Part shown: one piece after another, positions 16,203-24,205 of the stretch
Numbering within the stretch: position 1 is the first letter of the stretch
Layout of the letters: each line of letters begins with the position of its first letter
NCBI RefSeq assembly: GCF_003719825.1
Contig: NZ_RIBS01000001.1
Span: 558,001-622,000 of the forward strand
Direction: 5' to 3'
Origin: Montanilutibacter psychrotolerans
Lineage (GTDB): Bacteria; Pseudomonadota; Gammaproteobacteria; Xanthomonadales; Xanthomonadaceae
Length of the DNA stretch: 64,000 nt
Position numbers and translations under genes: made by a program
The notes under the pieces: model-generated
Told to the model about the DNA's origin: nothing
Databases searched by the model: none
The model's input: the letters and a program-made list of their open reading frames with translations, nothing else

Positions 16203-18245
16203 TCAGGGTTTGGCGGGCGCCGGCGCGGCGGCCTGCGGCCACAGTGCGATGCGTTCCTCGAGCTTGGCCTGCATCGGCGTGCCGGCGCGACAGCCGAACG
16301 CCTCACCAAACGCCGCCTGATTGACCAGCGGGCCGTTGCTGCGCCACTTGCCGGGCGTGTGCACGCTGCTGGCGGCGCGCTGCGTGGCCACCGCGGGCGT
16401 CACCTGCTGCGGCCACAGACGTGCCCAGCCGTTGAAGAACGCCTGCTTGTTTTCCTTGGTGGCCGCCGGCAGTGCGGTGCCCATGGCCGTCCAGGCAAGC
16501 TCGACGCCGGCGAGATCGGCGATGTTGACGTCGCGCGTCTGGCTGCCGTTGACCTTGATGCCGGTCAGGCCGGGGTAGTCGTATTGCCCGTACTGCGCGC
16601 TGACACGGTTGGCCATCGCGTCCCAGGCGCCGTTCTCGGACGGCGTCCACCAGTCGCGGACCGCGCCCTTGGCGTCGACCATGCGACCGCGCACGTCAAA
16701 GCCGTGGCTGAGCTCGTGGCCGACCAGTGCGCCAAATGCGCCGTACTGCGCGGCCAGTTCGCGGGTGGGGTCGAACACCGGCGCCTGCAGCATCGCCGCG
16801 GTGACGATCAGGCGGTTCTGTGCGATGTCGTACGCCAGCGCGGGCTGCTGCGGCAGCACGTCCCAGCGACGGTCGGCATTGCCGCGACCGATCCGCTTCA
16901 TCTCTTCGCGGTGGCGCCAGGTGGAGGCGATCAGCATGTTGCCGCCGAAGCTGCCCCGGCCCATCGGTTGCACGGTGTAGTCGAGGTCGCGACGCGGCGT
17001 GCCGATCTCGATCTTGAGCGCGGCGAGCTTGGCCCGCGCCTCGTCGCGCGCGGCCGGGCCGAGGCGGGTGTCGCGCTCGAGCGCGGCGGCGAGCGCATCG
17101 CGCACCTTGCCGGCGATCTCCTCGGCCTGCGACCGGGAGGTTGCCGGCAGGTAGCGGGCCGCGTACTCGCGGCCAATCATGGGGCCGGCGGCCAGCGTGA
17201 TGGCGTCAAGCACCTGCTGGTTGCGTGGCGCCGCGGTGGCCTTGCCGGCCAGCACGCGACCACGGAAATCCTGGCTGGCATCGCGCCAGGCGCGCGCCAG
17301 GTATGGCGACATCGCGTCGCCGATGCGCCAGCGCAGGTAGACCTTCCACTGCGCGGGCTTGAGCTCGCCGATCATCGTGTCCAGTTGCGCGAACAGCGCC
17401 GGGTTTGCCAGCGACACGCTGTCGTCGGTAACGCCCTGCGCCGTGAGGAATTCGGCCAGCTGCAGCTTGCGGTACTGCTTGGCGAGGTCGGCGGTGGGGA
17501 CCAGCGCGTAGTTGCTGCGTGGGTCGCGCAGCTCCGCGAGCGGACGCGACGCCTGGGCGAGGCGGGTTTCCAGGTCGATCACCTGCTGCGCTTCGGCGGC
17601 GAGCTTGTCCTGCGGCGTGCCGGTCAGTGCGAGGATCTTCTCGACGTAGGTCTTGTAGAGGCCGAGCAGCGCGCGCGTGTCGGCGTCGGTGCGCGTGTAG
17701 TAGGCCGGGTCGGGCAGGCCGAGCCCGCCCTGGGCGAAGTAGCCGACGTGGCGGTTGAGGTCGGCCAGGTCGATGTCGGCGCTGAAGTTGAATGCCACCG
17801 GGATGCCGACCTGGTGCAGGGCGGCGATCGACGCGGGCACGTCCTTGCTGCGGCGGATCGCATTGACCCGCTGCAGGAGCGGCGCGATCGGGTTGGCGCC
17901 GTCGCGCTCGACTGCCGCCTCGTCCAGGCCGCTGGCCCAGAAGTCGCCGAGCAACTGCTGCACGTTGCCCTGCGGCGCGCTCATCGCGGTGTTGAGCAGT
18001 TCGACCTGCTGGCTGCGTGCGCGGTCGCCGAGTTGCTCCATCGCCGATAGCGAGGGCACGCCCGGAAGCAGGATGTTGGCCTTCAGCCAGTCGGCATTGG
18101 CCACCGCGTGGAAATCGGTGCATGCGGTGGGTGCGGGCGGACCGCTGGGCTTGGCCGGGGCACGGCGCCTGGCGGCATCGGCGGGAGCGGCGATGCCGGC
18201 AACGAGGCAAAGGGCAAGGGCGCAGGCAAGCGGTCGAAGGGTCAT
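16203..18245 (-). CDS. M13-family metallopeptidase homologue with a changed zinc ligand
   Basis: This 680-residue protein has a signal peptide (MTLRPLACALALCLVAGIAAPADA) and the full neprilysin-like (M13) layout. The first zinc motif is present, HELSH at about 510-514. The third ligand glutamate, which begins the family motif ENxAD, is V573 here (DVNIAD; codon GTC), while the Asp is kept. The substrate-binding NAYY segment is also altered (LAYD). The late segment HTPGKWR...NGPL survives. It lies just downstream of an intact M13 paralogue (18522-20633). It is probably inactive or altered in catalysis. ATG 18245 was preferred over ATG 18257 because it gives the cleaner leader. Confidence 0.85.
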   Translation of the reverse strand: MTLRPLACALALCLVAGIAAPADAARRRAPAKPSGPPAPTACTDFHAVANADWLKANILLPGVPSLSAMEQLGDRARSQQVELLNTAMSAPQGNVQQLLGDFWASGLDEAAVERDGANPIAPLLQRVNAIRRSKDVPASIAALHQVGIPVAFNFSADIDLADLNRHVGYFAQGGLGLPDPAYYTRTDADTRALLGLYKTYVEKILALTGTPQDKLAAEAQQVIDLETRLAQASRPLAELRDPRSNYALVPTADLAKQYRKLQLAEFLTAQGVTDDSVSLANPALFAQLDTMIGELKPAQWKVYLRWRIGDAMSPYLARAWRDASQDFRGRVLAGKATAAPRNQQVLDAITLAAGPMIGREYAARYLPATSRSQAEEIAGKVRDALAAALERDTRLGPAARDEARAKLAALKIEIGTPRRDLDYTVQPMGRGSFGGNMLIASTWRHREEMKRIGRGNADRRWDVLPQQPALAYDIAQNRLIVTAAMLQAPVFDPTRELAAQYGAFGALVGHELSHGFDVRGRMVDAKGAVRDWWTPSENGAWDAMANRVSAQYGQYDYPGLTGIKVNGSQTRDVNIADLAGVELAWTAMGTALPAATKENKQAFFNGWARLWPQQVTPAVATQRAASSVHTPGKWRSNGPLVNQAAFGEAFGCRAGTPMQAKLEERIALWPQAAAPAPAKP

Positions 18246-18418
18246 CGCGCATTCCATCCAGGGGATGCCCGGAGTTTACCAACCGACCGCGGCCAGGGAG
18301 CGTCGGACGTTCAGGACTGGGAAATCGGTGATCCAAGCATCCGCGTGTCAGGAATCTGCAACGGGCCGTAGGGCACACCGGCTCACCGGCAGACCCGCAA
18401 GACGAAGCCCACACAAGA

Positions 18419-18445
18419 CGAAGGCCCGGACATGCCGGGCCTTCG
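18419..18445 (-). terminator. Terminator after the M13 peptidase gene
   Basis: On the minus strand an 11-bp stem CGAAGGCCCGG / CCGGGCCTTCG is followed by TCTTGT. It lies about 75 bp after the stop of the 18522-20633 gene and should end its transcript before the second M13 gene. Confidence 0.7.
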
Positions 18446-18521
18446 CAACTGGCCGACGAGGAAGCCAGGTCGCTGCGCGTGGGCGGCCGGTCAACGCAAC
18501 CGGCCGCACGCGTTCATGCAC

Positions 18522-20633
18522 TTACCAGATGACCACCTGCGAATCGCTCGCGCGGACCATCGGCTGGCCGGCCTTGCACGAGAACGCCGCGGCGAACGCC
18601 GGCAGGTTGGACGGCGCGCCGATCGCACGGAAGTTGGCCGGCGCGTGCGGGTCGGTCTTCAGGCGAAGGTCGAGCTCCTGTTCGGTGAAGTTGCGGCGCC
18701 ACACGGTGCCCCAGTTCAGGAAGAAGCGCTGGTCGCGCGACAGACCGTCGGTCATCGGATCGGGCGTGGTGCCGGCGGCCTTCTTCATCGCGTCGTAGGC
18801 CGTCGCCAGGCCGCCGAGATCGGCGATGTTCTCGCCCAGCGTCAGCTTGCCGTTGACGTGCTTGCCCGCTGCCGCCTCGTAACCGTTGAACTGGTTGATG
18901 AGCTTGTCGGTGCGGCCCGTGAAACCCTTCGTGTCAGCTGGCGTCCACCAGTTCTCGAAGTTTCCGCTGGCTCCGAAGCGGCTGCCCTGGTCGTCGTAGC
19001 CGTGGGTCATCTCGTGGCCAATCACCGCGCCGATGCCGCCGTAATTCATCTCGTCGGTGGCGTTGGGATCGAAGAATGGCGGCTGCAGGATTGCGGCCGG
19101 GAACACGATCTCGTTCTGCAGCGGGTTGTAGTACGCGTTCACCATCTGCGGCGGCATGCCCCATTCGGTGCGGTCGACCGGCTTGCCGATCTTGCCCAGG
19201 TTCCACTTGTAGTTGAACTCCTGGGCGGCCATCACGTTGCCAATGAAGCTGCCGCGGTCGGTGGACAGGCCGGTCCACTCGCGCCACTTGTCCGGGTAGC
19301 CGATCTTGGGCGTGAACGCGGCCCACTTCTCGAGCGCCTTCTTCTTGGTCTCGTCGCTCATCCAGTCGAGGTTCTCGATGCGCGCCTTGAGGGCCTCGCT
19401 GAGGTTGGCCACCAGCGTCTGCATGCGGGCTTTCGATTCGGGCGAGAACGCCACCTTGACGTACATCTGGCCCAGCGCCTCGCCGACCTGGCCCTCGATG
19501 GTGTCGAGCACGCGCTTGCCGCGCTCCTTGAGCTTCTTCTGGCCACGCAGGGTCTCGCTGTAGAACGCGAAGTCCTCCTGCACGAACGCGTCGGACAGGT
19601 ACGGCGCGGCGGCGTCGACGGTGTGGAAGCGCAGGTAGGCCTGCCACTGGTCGACCGGCACGTCGCCGAGCATCTTGCTCACTTCTGCATGGAACGCCGG
19701 GATGGCCAGCGAGAACTTCGCCGGTACGGCGACGCCCTGCGATTCGAAGAACTTGGTCCAGGGGAAGTTCGGCGCCAGCTTGTCGGCGTCGGCCGGGCTG
19801 ACCGGGTTGTAGAACAGCTCCGCGTCACGCGACAGGTCTTCGCTGGACTTGGACACCTTGGCCAGACGGGTCTCGAACGCGATCACGTTCTGCGCCTGGG
19901 TGGCGGCGTCGGCAGCGGGCACGCCGGACAGCTCCAGCACCTTGGCGACGTGCTTCTGGTACGCGGCCAGCTTGTCCTTGTGTTCGGCCTTCTCGTAGTA
20001 CTCCTTGTCGGGCAGGCCCAGGCCGCCCTGCATCGCGTAGGCGATGTTGTTGCGCGAATCCTTGAAGTCCGCTTCCGGACCGAAGCCGAACAGCGTGTTC
20101 TCGCCCTTGGCCGCGCTGGTGCGCAGGTATTCGGCGACGGCTTCCTTGCTGTCGAGCTTGGCGATTGCGTCCAGGTGGCCCTTCAGCGGGGTGATGCCCT
20201 GCTCATTGATCTTGGCCGCGTCCATGCCGGTGGCCCAGAAGTCGCCGACGATCTTGTCGACGCCGGCCGCGCCGGTCTTGGCGGCGGCCTGCTCGGCGAG
20301 CTGGCGCTGGATGGTCTGCGAGCGCTCGTCGAGCATCTCGAACGCGCCCCACGACGTGCGATCGCCAGGAATGGTGTTGGCGGCCAGCCACTTGCCGTTG
20401 ACGTAACCGCCGAAGTCGGTGCACGCGTCCTTGCTCGGGTCCAGGTCGTCCTTGCTGAAACGATTGACGCCGGACAGCTTGCTTTCGTCGAGCTTGTAGC
20501 CCGAGTCGGCGGCCGCGGCTTCCTTGGTCTTGGCATCGTTGGCGGGGGCGGCGGCGTCCTTGCCGGTGCAGCCGACGAGGGCGGCGGCGATGGAAAGCGA
20601 CAACAGCAGGACTTGCGGTTTCTTGAAGGTCAC
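18522..20633 (-). CDS. M13-family metallopeptidase, probable lipoprotein (PepO-like)
   Basis: This 703-residue protein starts at GTG 20633. It has a lipoprotein signal (MTFKKPQVLLLSLSIAAALVGC), with the lipobox cysteine at about residue 22. It carries all neprilysin-type elements: NAYYNPLQNEIVFPAAILQPP, the zinc motif HEMTH (about 540-544) and the third ligand in GENIADLGG. The C-terminal segment HAPANFR matches the late active-site histidine region. It is likely an exported zinc endopeptidase for short peptides. The intact motifs contrast with the paralogue just downstream. The frame is open to 20726, but only the GTG gives a signal peptide at the N-terminus. Confidence 0.93.
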   Translation of the reverse strand: MTFKKPQVLLLSLSIAAALVGCTGKDAAAPANDAKTKEAAAADSGYKLDESKLSGVNRFSKDDLDPSKDACTDFGGYVNGKWLAANTIPGDRTSWGAFEMLDERSQTIQRQLAEQAAAKTGAAGVDKIVGDFWATGMDAAKINEQGITPLKGHLDAIAKLDSKEAVAEYLRTSAAKGENTLFGFGPEADFKDSRNNIAYAMQGGLGLPDKEYYEKAEHKDKLAAYQKHVAKVLELSGVPAADAATQAQNVIAFETRLAKVSKSSEDLSRDAELFYNPVSPADADKLAPNFPWTKFFESQGVAVPAKFSLAIPAFHAEVSKMLGDVPVDQWQAYLRFHTVDAAAPYLSDAFVQEDFAFYSETLRGQKKLKERGKRVLDTIEGQVGEALGQMYVKVAFSPESKARMQTLVANLSEALKARIENLDWMSDETKKKALEKWAAFTPKIGYPDKWREWTGLSTDRGSFIGNVMAAQEFNYKWNLGKIGKPVDRTEWGMPPQMVNAYYNPLQNEIVFPAAILQPPFFDPNATDEMNYGGIGAVIGHEMTHGYDDQGSRFGASGNFENWWTPADTKGFTGRTDKLINQFNGYEAAAGKHVNGKLTLGENIADLGGLATAYDAMKKAAGTTPDPMTDGLSRDQRFFLNWGTVWRRNFTEQELDLRLKTDPHAPANFRAIGAPSNLPAFAAAFSCKAGQPMVRASDSQVVIW

Positions 20634-21005
20634 GACGGACTCCGGCCTGGTGGCAATACGGTGGGATCTGGACGGTCCGGACGCCCGGGCAGGCGTCGCG
20701 GAAGGGATTGAACCAAGAGGCACCATAGCCGCGCAGGTGGCGCGGGGCGGGTGTCAGAGGTCATGGGCGGGTACGCGGTCGGGACGCCCGATACACTGCG
20801 CGACCTGGTTCGTCGGGGGCACGGGGTCTGTCGCAGGGCGCAGCAAGAGTCCTGTTCCAGGGAGGGACTGCACCATGTTTACCTGCGGTTTGTCGACTTG
20901 GCCTGGTGCTGGCCGGGTATGCGAAACGCCAGCCGCGTGACACCGCTTCAACCAAGCTCGCGGCGATCTACAGCAGGTAAGCGAGTTTCCAGTTGTGGAG
21001 GAATC
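20634..21005. other. Gene-free stretch before the orphan small genes
   Basis: These 372 bp separate the divergent M13 gene and the 80-residue orphan gene, so they must hold two promoters. No palindrome, repeat copy or convincing small ORF with a ribosome site was seen. Base composition drops to a visibly lower GC content from about 20870 onward, the start of the orphan block. Confidence 0.5.
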
Positions 21006-21248
21006 ATGCAATACGTTGATGGAGAATCTGTTCTGCTCGGTGACAAGGTGTATCTCGACAGCGGGATGACAGGTGTCGTCGTGGCCGTAATTGATGCAGG
21101 AGAGTATTCCGCCGGGTATCGGGAGGAGGAATGGAGTTACCTGTCAGTAGGCGCTCTCGTCGAGTCGACGGAGGCCGGACTGATCCATTACCCCGATTCA
21201 AGTTCCGGCTTCACCCTGCTCAAGCGAGCGGCAGATCGGGTTTCGTAG
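21006..21248 (+). CDS. Small acidic orphan protein, 80 residues
   Basis: This 80-residue acidic protein (MQYVDGESVLLGDKVYLDSG...) has the look of a compact beta-rich domain: GDKVYLDSGMTGVVVAVID, then EEEWSYLSVGALVESTEAGLIHY. I recall similar small proteins beside toxin-immunity genes in Pseudomonas and Xanthomonas, but this is memory rather than a search result. The start is well supported by TGGAGGAAT 5 nt before ATG 21006. It begins a short block of lower-GC orphan genes whose other two members are broken. Function is unknown. Confidence 0.75.
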   Translation: MQYVDGESVLLGDKVYLDSGMTGVVVAVIDAGEYSAGYREEEWSYLSVGALVESTEAGLIHYPDSSSGFTLLKRAADRVS

Positions 21249-21320
21249 CTCGGTGACTGTCTTCAATCCCGCTTGGTCCAGGTGCCTAAGCCCGTGCGCG
21301 CCGCTCAGTGAGGCATCGAT

Positions 21321-21911
21321 GTGACTTGCCCAAAATTCGTGATGCACGAGCCGCAGAACTCATCCCCGGGCGACGTGGACGCAGCGATCGCGGTGGTCAG
21401 GCGCATGCTCGATGACGGCGGCGATCTTGCGTCAGCGCGTCGAATCCTCACGCCGCTGATCGAGGCCGGGAACGCCGAGGCCGTGTACCTGGGGGCCAGC
21501 TTCTCCTGGGCGGGCGAGAGTGTCCAGGAATTTGAACGCAGGCATCTGGAGATGATTCGCGAATCAGCACGGAGCGGGTATCCACCGGCGCTCTACACGC
21601 TAGGCGCGTATCTCGACATGGGTGACTTTCTCGAGACCGACAAGGCAGCCGCCGCTGAACTCTTCAAGCAGGCAGCGGAAGCGGGGCACGCTCATTAAAA
21701 ATGGATTTATGGGATTGATCTGCTTTACGGTCTTGGTGTCTTCCAGAGGGATGAAGCAGTGGGAATCAAGCTCATCGTCGAAGCGGCAGAGGCTGGCTCC
21801 CAGGGAGCTCTGGAAACCCTGTCGAGGTTCCATGAGAAGGGTGAGTTCGGGTTCGCCATGGACCTTGAAGCGGCAGCATGCTTGCGAAAGCGTGCGGAGG
21901 TAGGGCGATGA
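21321..21911 (+). pseudogene. Sel1-repeat protein interrupted by a stop codon
   Basis: The reading frame from GTG 21321 gives 125 residues of Sel1-type helical repeats (GYPPALYTLGAYLDMGDFLE, AAAELFKQAAEAGHAH) and meets TAA at 21696-21698. In the same frame the text continues for 70 residues as further Sel1 repeats. They include KWIYGIDLLYGLGVFQRDE and a repeat ending GIKLIVEAAEAGSQGALETL, and the frame ends at 21911. The stop falls exactly where the family has AGHAHAKW. This is a one-codon nonsense change in an otherwise intact gene, or a sequencing error. Its true end overlaps the next gene by 4 bp (ATGA), showing they were once coupled. Confidence 0.8.
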
Positions 21912-22251
21912 AGTATCGGGTCTATCTGAAAGTCGAATCAGATGGAGTGGATATTCGAGAGTTGAACGAGCTGACTCGGGCGAAGTGCGAGGGAGCTGTT
22001 CGCTCGCGTCGTCACGATGGAAGCCCGTTGACGAAAGTGCCCCTCGAGTACTGGGCCAGCAAAGAGCGCGTTACCGACAGGAATCCGGAGGATCTGCTCT
22101 CCGAACAACTCGTGGACTTCCTCGCGGCAACCCGAGAGGCGCGGCTCGGAGTGCTCGACCTGACGGCTGTCATCGTCACGGAGTACGAAACCTCAGAAAG
22201 GGAAAAGGTTCGAGGTTCATTTTCTTTGCCGATGAGACGTGGCAGGAGTAA
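21908..22251 (+). pseudogene. DUF4279-like protein with a probable frameshift
   Basis: ATG 21908 opens a protein (MKYRVYLKVESDGVDIRELN...) whose pattern recalls the DUF4279 family. It has a W in PLEYWASKERV, a long helix EDLLSEQLVDFLAAT, and a strand LDLTAVIVTEYETS. Around 22215-22225 the sensible text moves from the start frame (EKVRGS) to the frame one base back. There it reads IFFADETWQE, the ending expected for the family, before TAA at 22249. The start frame instead runs into Arg/Ser/Pro-rich nonsense to 22291. A single lost base in TTCATTTTC would explain this. The family call is tentative; the frame change is seen directly. Confidence 0.6.
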
Positions 22252-22376
22252 AGATCGGACCCCGCCTACCTCGCCATGCGGAGTGCGCTGACGGTTTTCG
22301 GCGCGAAAATGAACCTGGAACCATTTCTAGAAACGCTTACGGCTGGAGATGCCTTGCCCCGTGGGCGCGCAGGCCT

Positions 22377-22661
22377 CGTAGGGCGTCAGTAAGCGAAGCG
22401 CATTGCGCCGGATTGTTCGCGCCGAGGTTTCATCTTCATCGCGCGACTAATCCGGCGCATTACGCCTTCGGCTAATGCGCCCTACTGAAACCATCCGGTG
22501 GAATGGGCCGGGTAGTTGCTCACGGCGCGGCGCGGCGCCAAGCGTAGACCTCGTAGGGCGTCAATAAGCGAAGCGCATTGCGCCGAATTGTTCGCGCCGA
22601 GGTTTCATCTTCATCGCGCGCCGAGTTCGGCGCATTACGCCTGCGGCTAATGCGCCCTACG
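22377..22661. repeat. Two-hairpin intergenic repeat, two copies
   Basis: Copies lie at 22377-22485 and 22552-22661, 175 bp apart and in the same orientation (CGTAGGGCGTCAATAAGCG first). Each has a palindrome around AAGCGAAGCGCATTGCGCC and a second around GGCGCATTACGCC...GGCTAATGCGCC, closing with GCCCTAC. The middle part, GTTCGCGCCGAGGTTTCATC, is shared only by these two copies, so they arose by local duplication. They sit between the broken DUF4279-like gene and the 3' end of the M16 pair. Confidence 0.88.
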
Positions 22662-22720
22662 AGATGCCACAAGGTATCGGACGCAGGCGGCCGTTGCGGC
22701 CACCTGCATCCCGCCGATGA

Positions 22721-24205
22721 CTACTCCGCGGGTGCGTAGTGCGGGTCGGTCAGCTTCATTTCGGTTACCGGGCCATATTCGGCGATGACGGTGCGGATCT
22801 TCGCTGCGTCGCCGATGGCCACGATCACCTGGTCGTCGCCGCTGGCATACACCGCGCGTGCCGTGCCGACGTCTTCGGCGCTGGCCGCGGCGATGCGGCC
22901 GAGGTAGCCGTCGACGTCGTCGCGACCCAGGCCGTAGGTGGTCAGGTCCACCAGGGTGTCGGCCAGTTGCGGGGCGGTTTCGAGGTCCGGGGCGAACTGC
23001 CCGGCGACGTAGTTCTTCGCCGATGTCAGGGTGGCCGCATCCAGGCCGTCCTTGTGCAGGCGGGCCAGCGTGGCCAGTGCCAGGTCGATGGCAGCACCGG
23101 TGGATTCGGTCTTGGTGAAGGTGGAGATGCCCGACATTCCGGCCACGCGCGCACGGCTGATTGGCGCGCCCGCGCCATAGGTCAGGCCGCTCTTGACCCG
23201 CAACTCGGTGTTGAGCATCGAGGTGAAGCGGCCGCCGAACGCGGTCTGCACCAGGTCCTGGGCGGCGCGGGCCGGATCGGTGCGGCTGGCACCGACATTG
23301 CCGAGCCAGAAGTAAGTCTGGGTGGCACCGGGCTTGTCGACCAGCAGCACGCGGCGTCCGCTCTCGCGCGGCTTGGCCACCACTTCGGGCAGCGTGCCGG
23401 TGGCCTTGGCCCAGCCGCCGAACGTCGCGGTGACCTGCTCGCGCACCGTGGCCGAGTCGAAGTCGCCGACCAGCGCGATGATCAGCCGGTCGCCGCCCAT
23501 CTGGGCCTGGCGAAACGCCTGGAGATCGGTCAGGCCGATCGCTGCCAGGCTGGTTTCGTCGCCGTCGCCGTCGCCCGGGCGACCGTACGCGTGGCCGCGG
23601 AACAGCCACGCCGATGCGTAATCGCTCACCAGCGCGCGGGGGTCGGAGTCCTTGGCCGCCGCAATTGCCTCGATCGATCGCTTGCGCAGTTTGTCGAACT
23701 CGGTCGCGTCCAGGCGCGGGTTCAACAGCGCGTCGCCGAGCAACGACAGCATCAGGCCGGTGTCGCGTGAGAGGAACTGCGCCGCGGCGGTGATCCCTTC
23801 CTGGTCGCTGCCAAAACCGATCGAGCCGCCGACGCCATCGACGGTCTGCGCAAACGCCAGGGCGTCGCGCGTGCCGGCGCCCTTGCCCAGCAGCTCGGCA
23901 AGCAGCGCGGCAGTGCCTTCCTTGCCGACCGGATCGGCGAGCGAACCACCGCGCACGCTGATCGACGCAGCCACCAGCGGCACGTCGTGCTTTTCCATCA
24001 GCAGCACGGTGGCGCCGTTGGCGAGGGTGAGGGTCTCGAACTCGGGCAGGCGAACGGCGACGCTCGCGTTCGTGCTGGCTGCCGGTCTCGGGGCGCCAGC
24101 GTCGACGCCGGTTGCGGCGGCCATCGCGGGCAGCAGCGCGCAGGCGAGCAGGGCGGCACGCAGGGCGGCGCGCAGTCGGGGTTGGGTGCCGTGCGGGATG
24201 CTCAT
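22721..24205 (-). CDS. M16-family peptidase homologue, non-catalytic partner
   Basis: This 494-residue protein has a signal peptide (ALRAALLACALLPAMAAATG) and the M16 fold, but it lacks the zinc motif HxxEH: the matching segment reads AALLAELLGKG. The later R...Y substrate-binding pair of inactive partners is kept (RVKSGLTYG). Such subunits form a clam-shell heterodimer with a catalytic M16 protein. That partner is encoded just upstream, with a 4-bp ATGA overlap (24202-24205). It is exported to the periplasm. The substrate is unknown. Confidence 0.9.
   Translation of the reverse strand: MSIPHGTQPRLRAALRAALLACALLPAMAAATGVDAGAPRPAASTNASVAVRLPEFETLTLANGATVLLMEKHDVPLVAASISVRGGSLADPVGKEGTAALLAELLGKGAGTRDALAFAQTVDGVGGSIGFGSDQEGITAAAQFLSRDTGLMLSLLGDALLNPRLDATEFDKLRKRSIEAIAAAKDSDPRALVSDYASAWLFRGHAYGRPGDGDGDETSLAAIGLTDLQAFRQAQMGGDRLIIALVGDFDSATVREQVTATFGGWAKATGTLPEVVAKPRESGRRVLLVDKPGATQTYFWLGNVGASRTDPARAAQDLVQTAFGGRFTSMLNTELRVKSGLTYGAGAPISRARVAGMSGISTFTKTESTGAAIDLALATLARLHKDGLDAATLTSAKNYVAGQFAPDLETAPQLADTLVDLTTYGLGRDDVDGYLGRIAAASAEDVGTARAVYASGDDQVIVAIGDAAKIRTVIAEYGPVTEMKLTDPHYAPAE

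Noticed and set aside
14790-18050. A plus-strand open frame of more than 1000 codons opposite the AAA+ and M13 genes
   Set aside because: It is antisense to two genes with clear motifs, has no recognisable domain and is rich in Arg/Ala/Gly/His/Val, as expected of shadow frames in GC-rich DNA.
18432-20711. Plus-strand frame of about 760 codons opposite the second M13 gene
   Set aside because: It is fully antisense to an intact peptidase and lacks a start context and any motif.
21696-21698. In-frame TAA read as a recoded sense codon
   Set aside because: TAA is not known to be recoded in these bacteria, and there is no slippery or stimulatory structure. Mutation or sequencing error is simpler.
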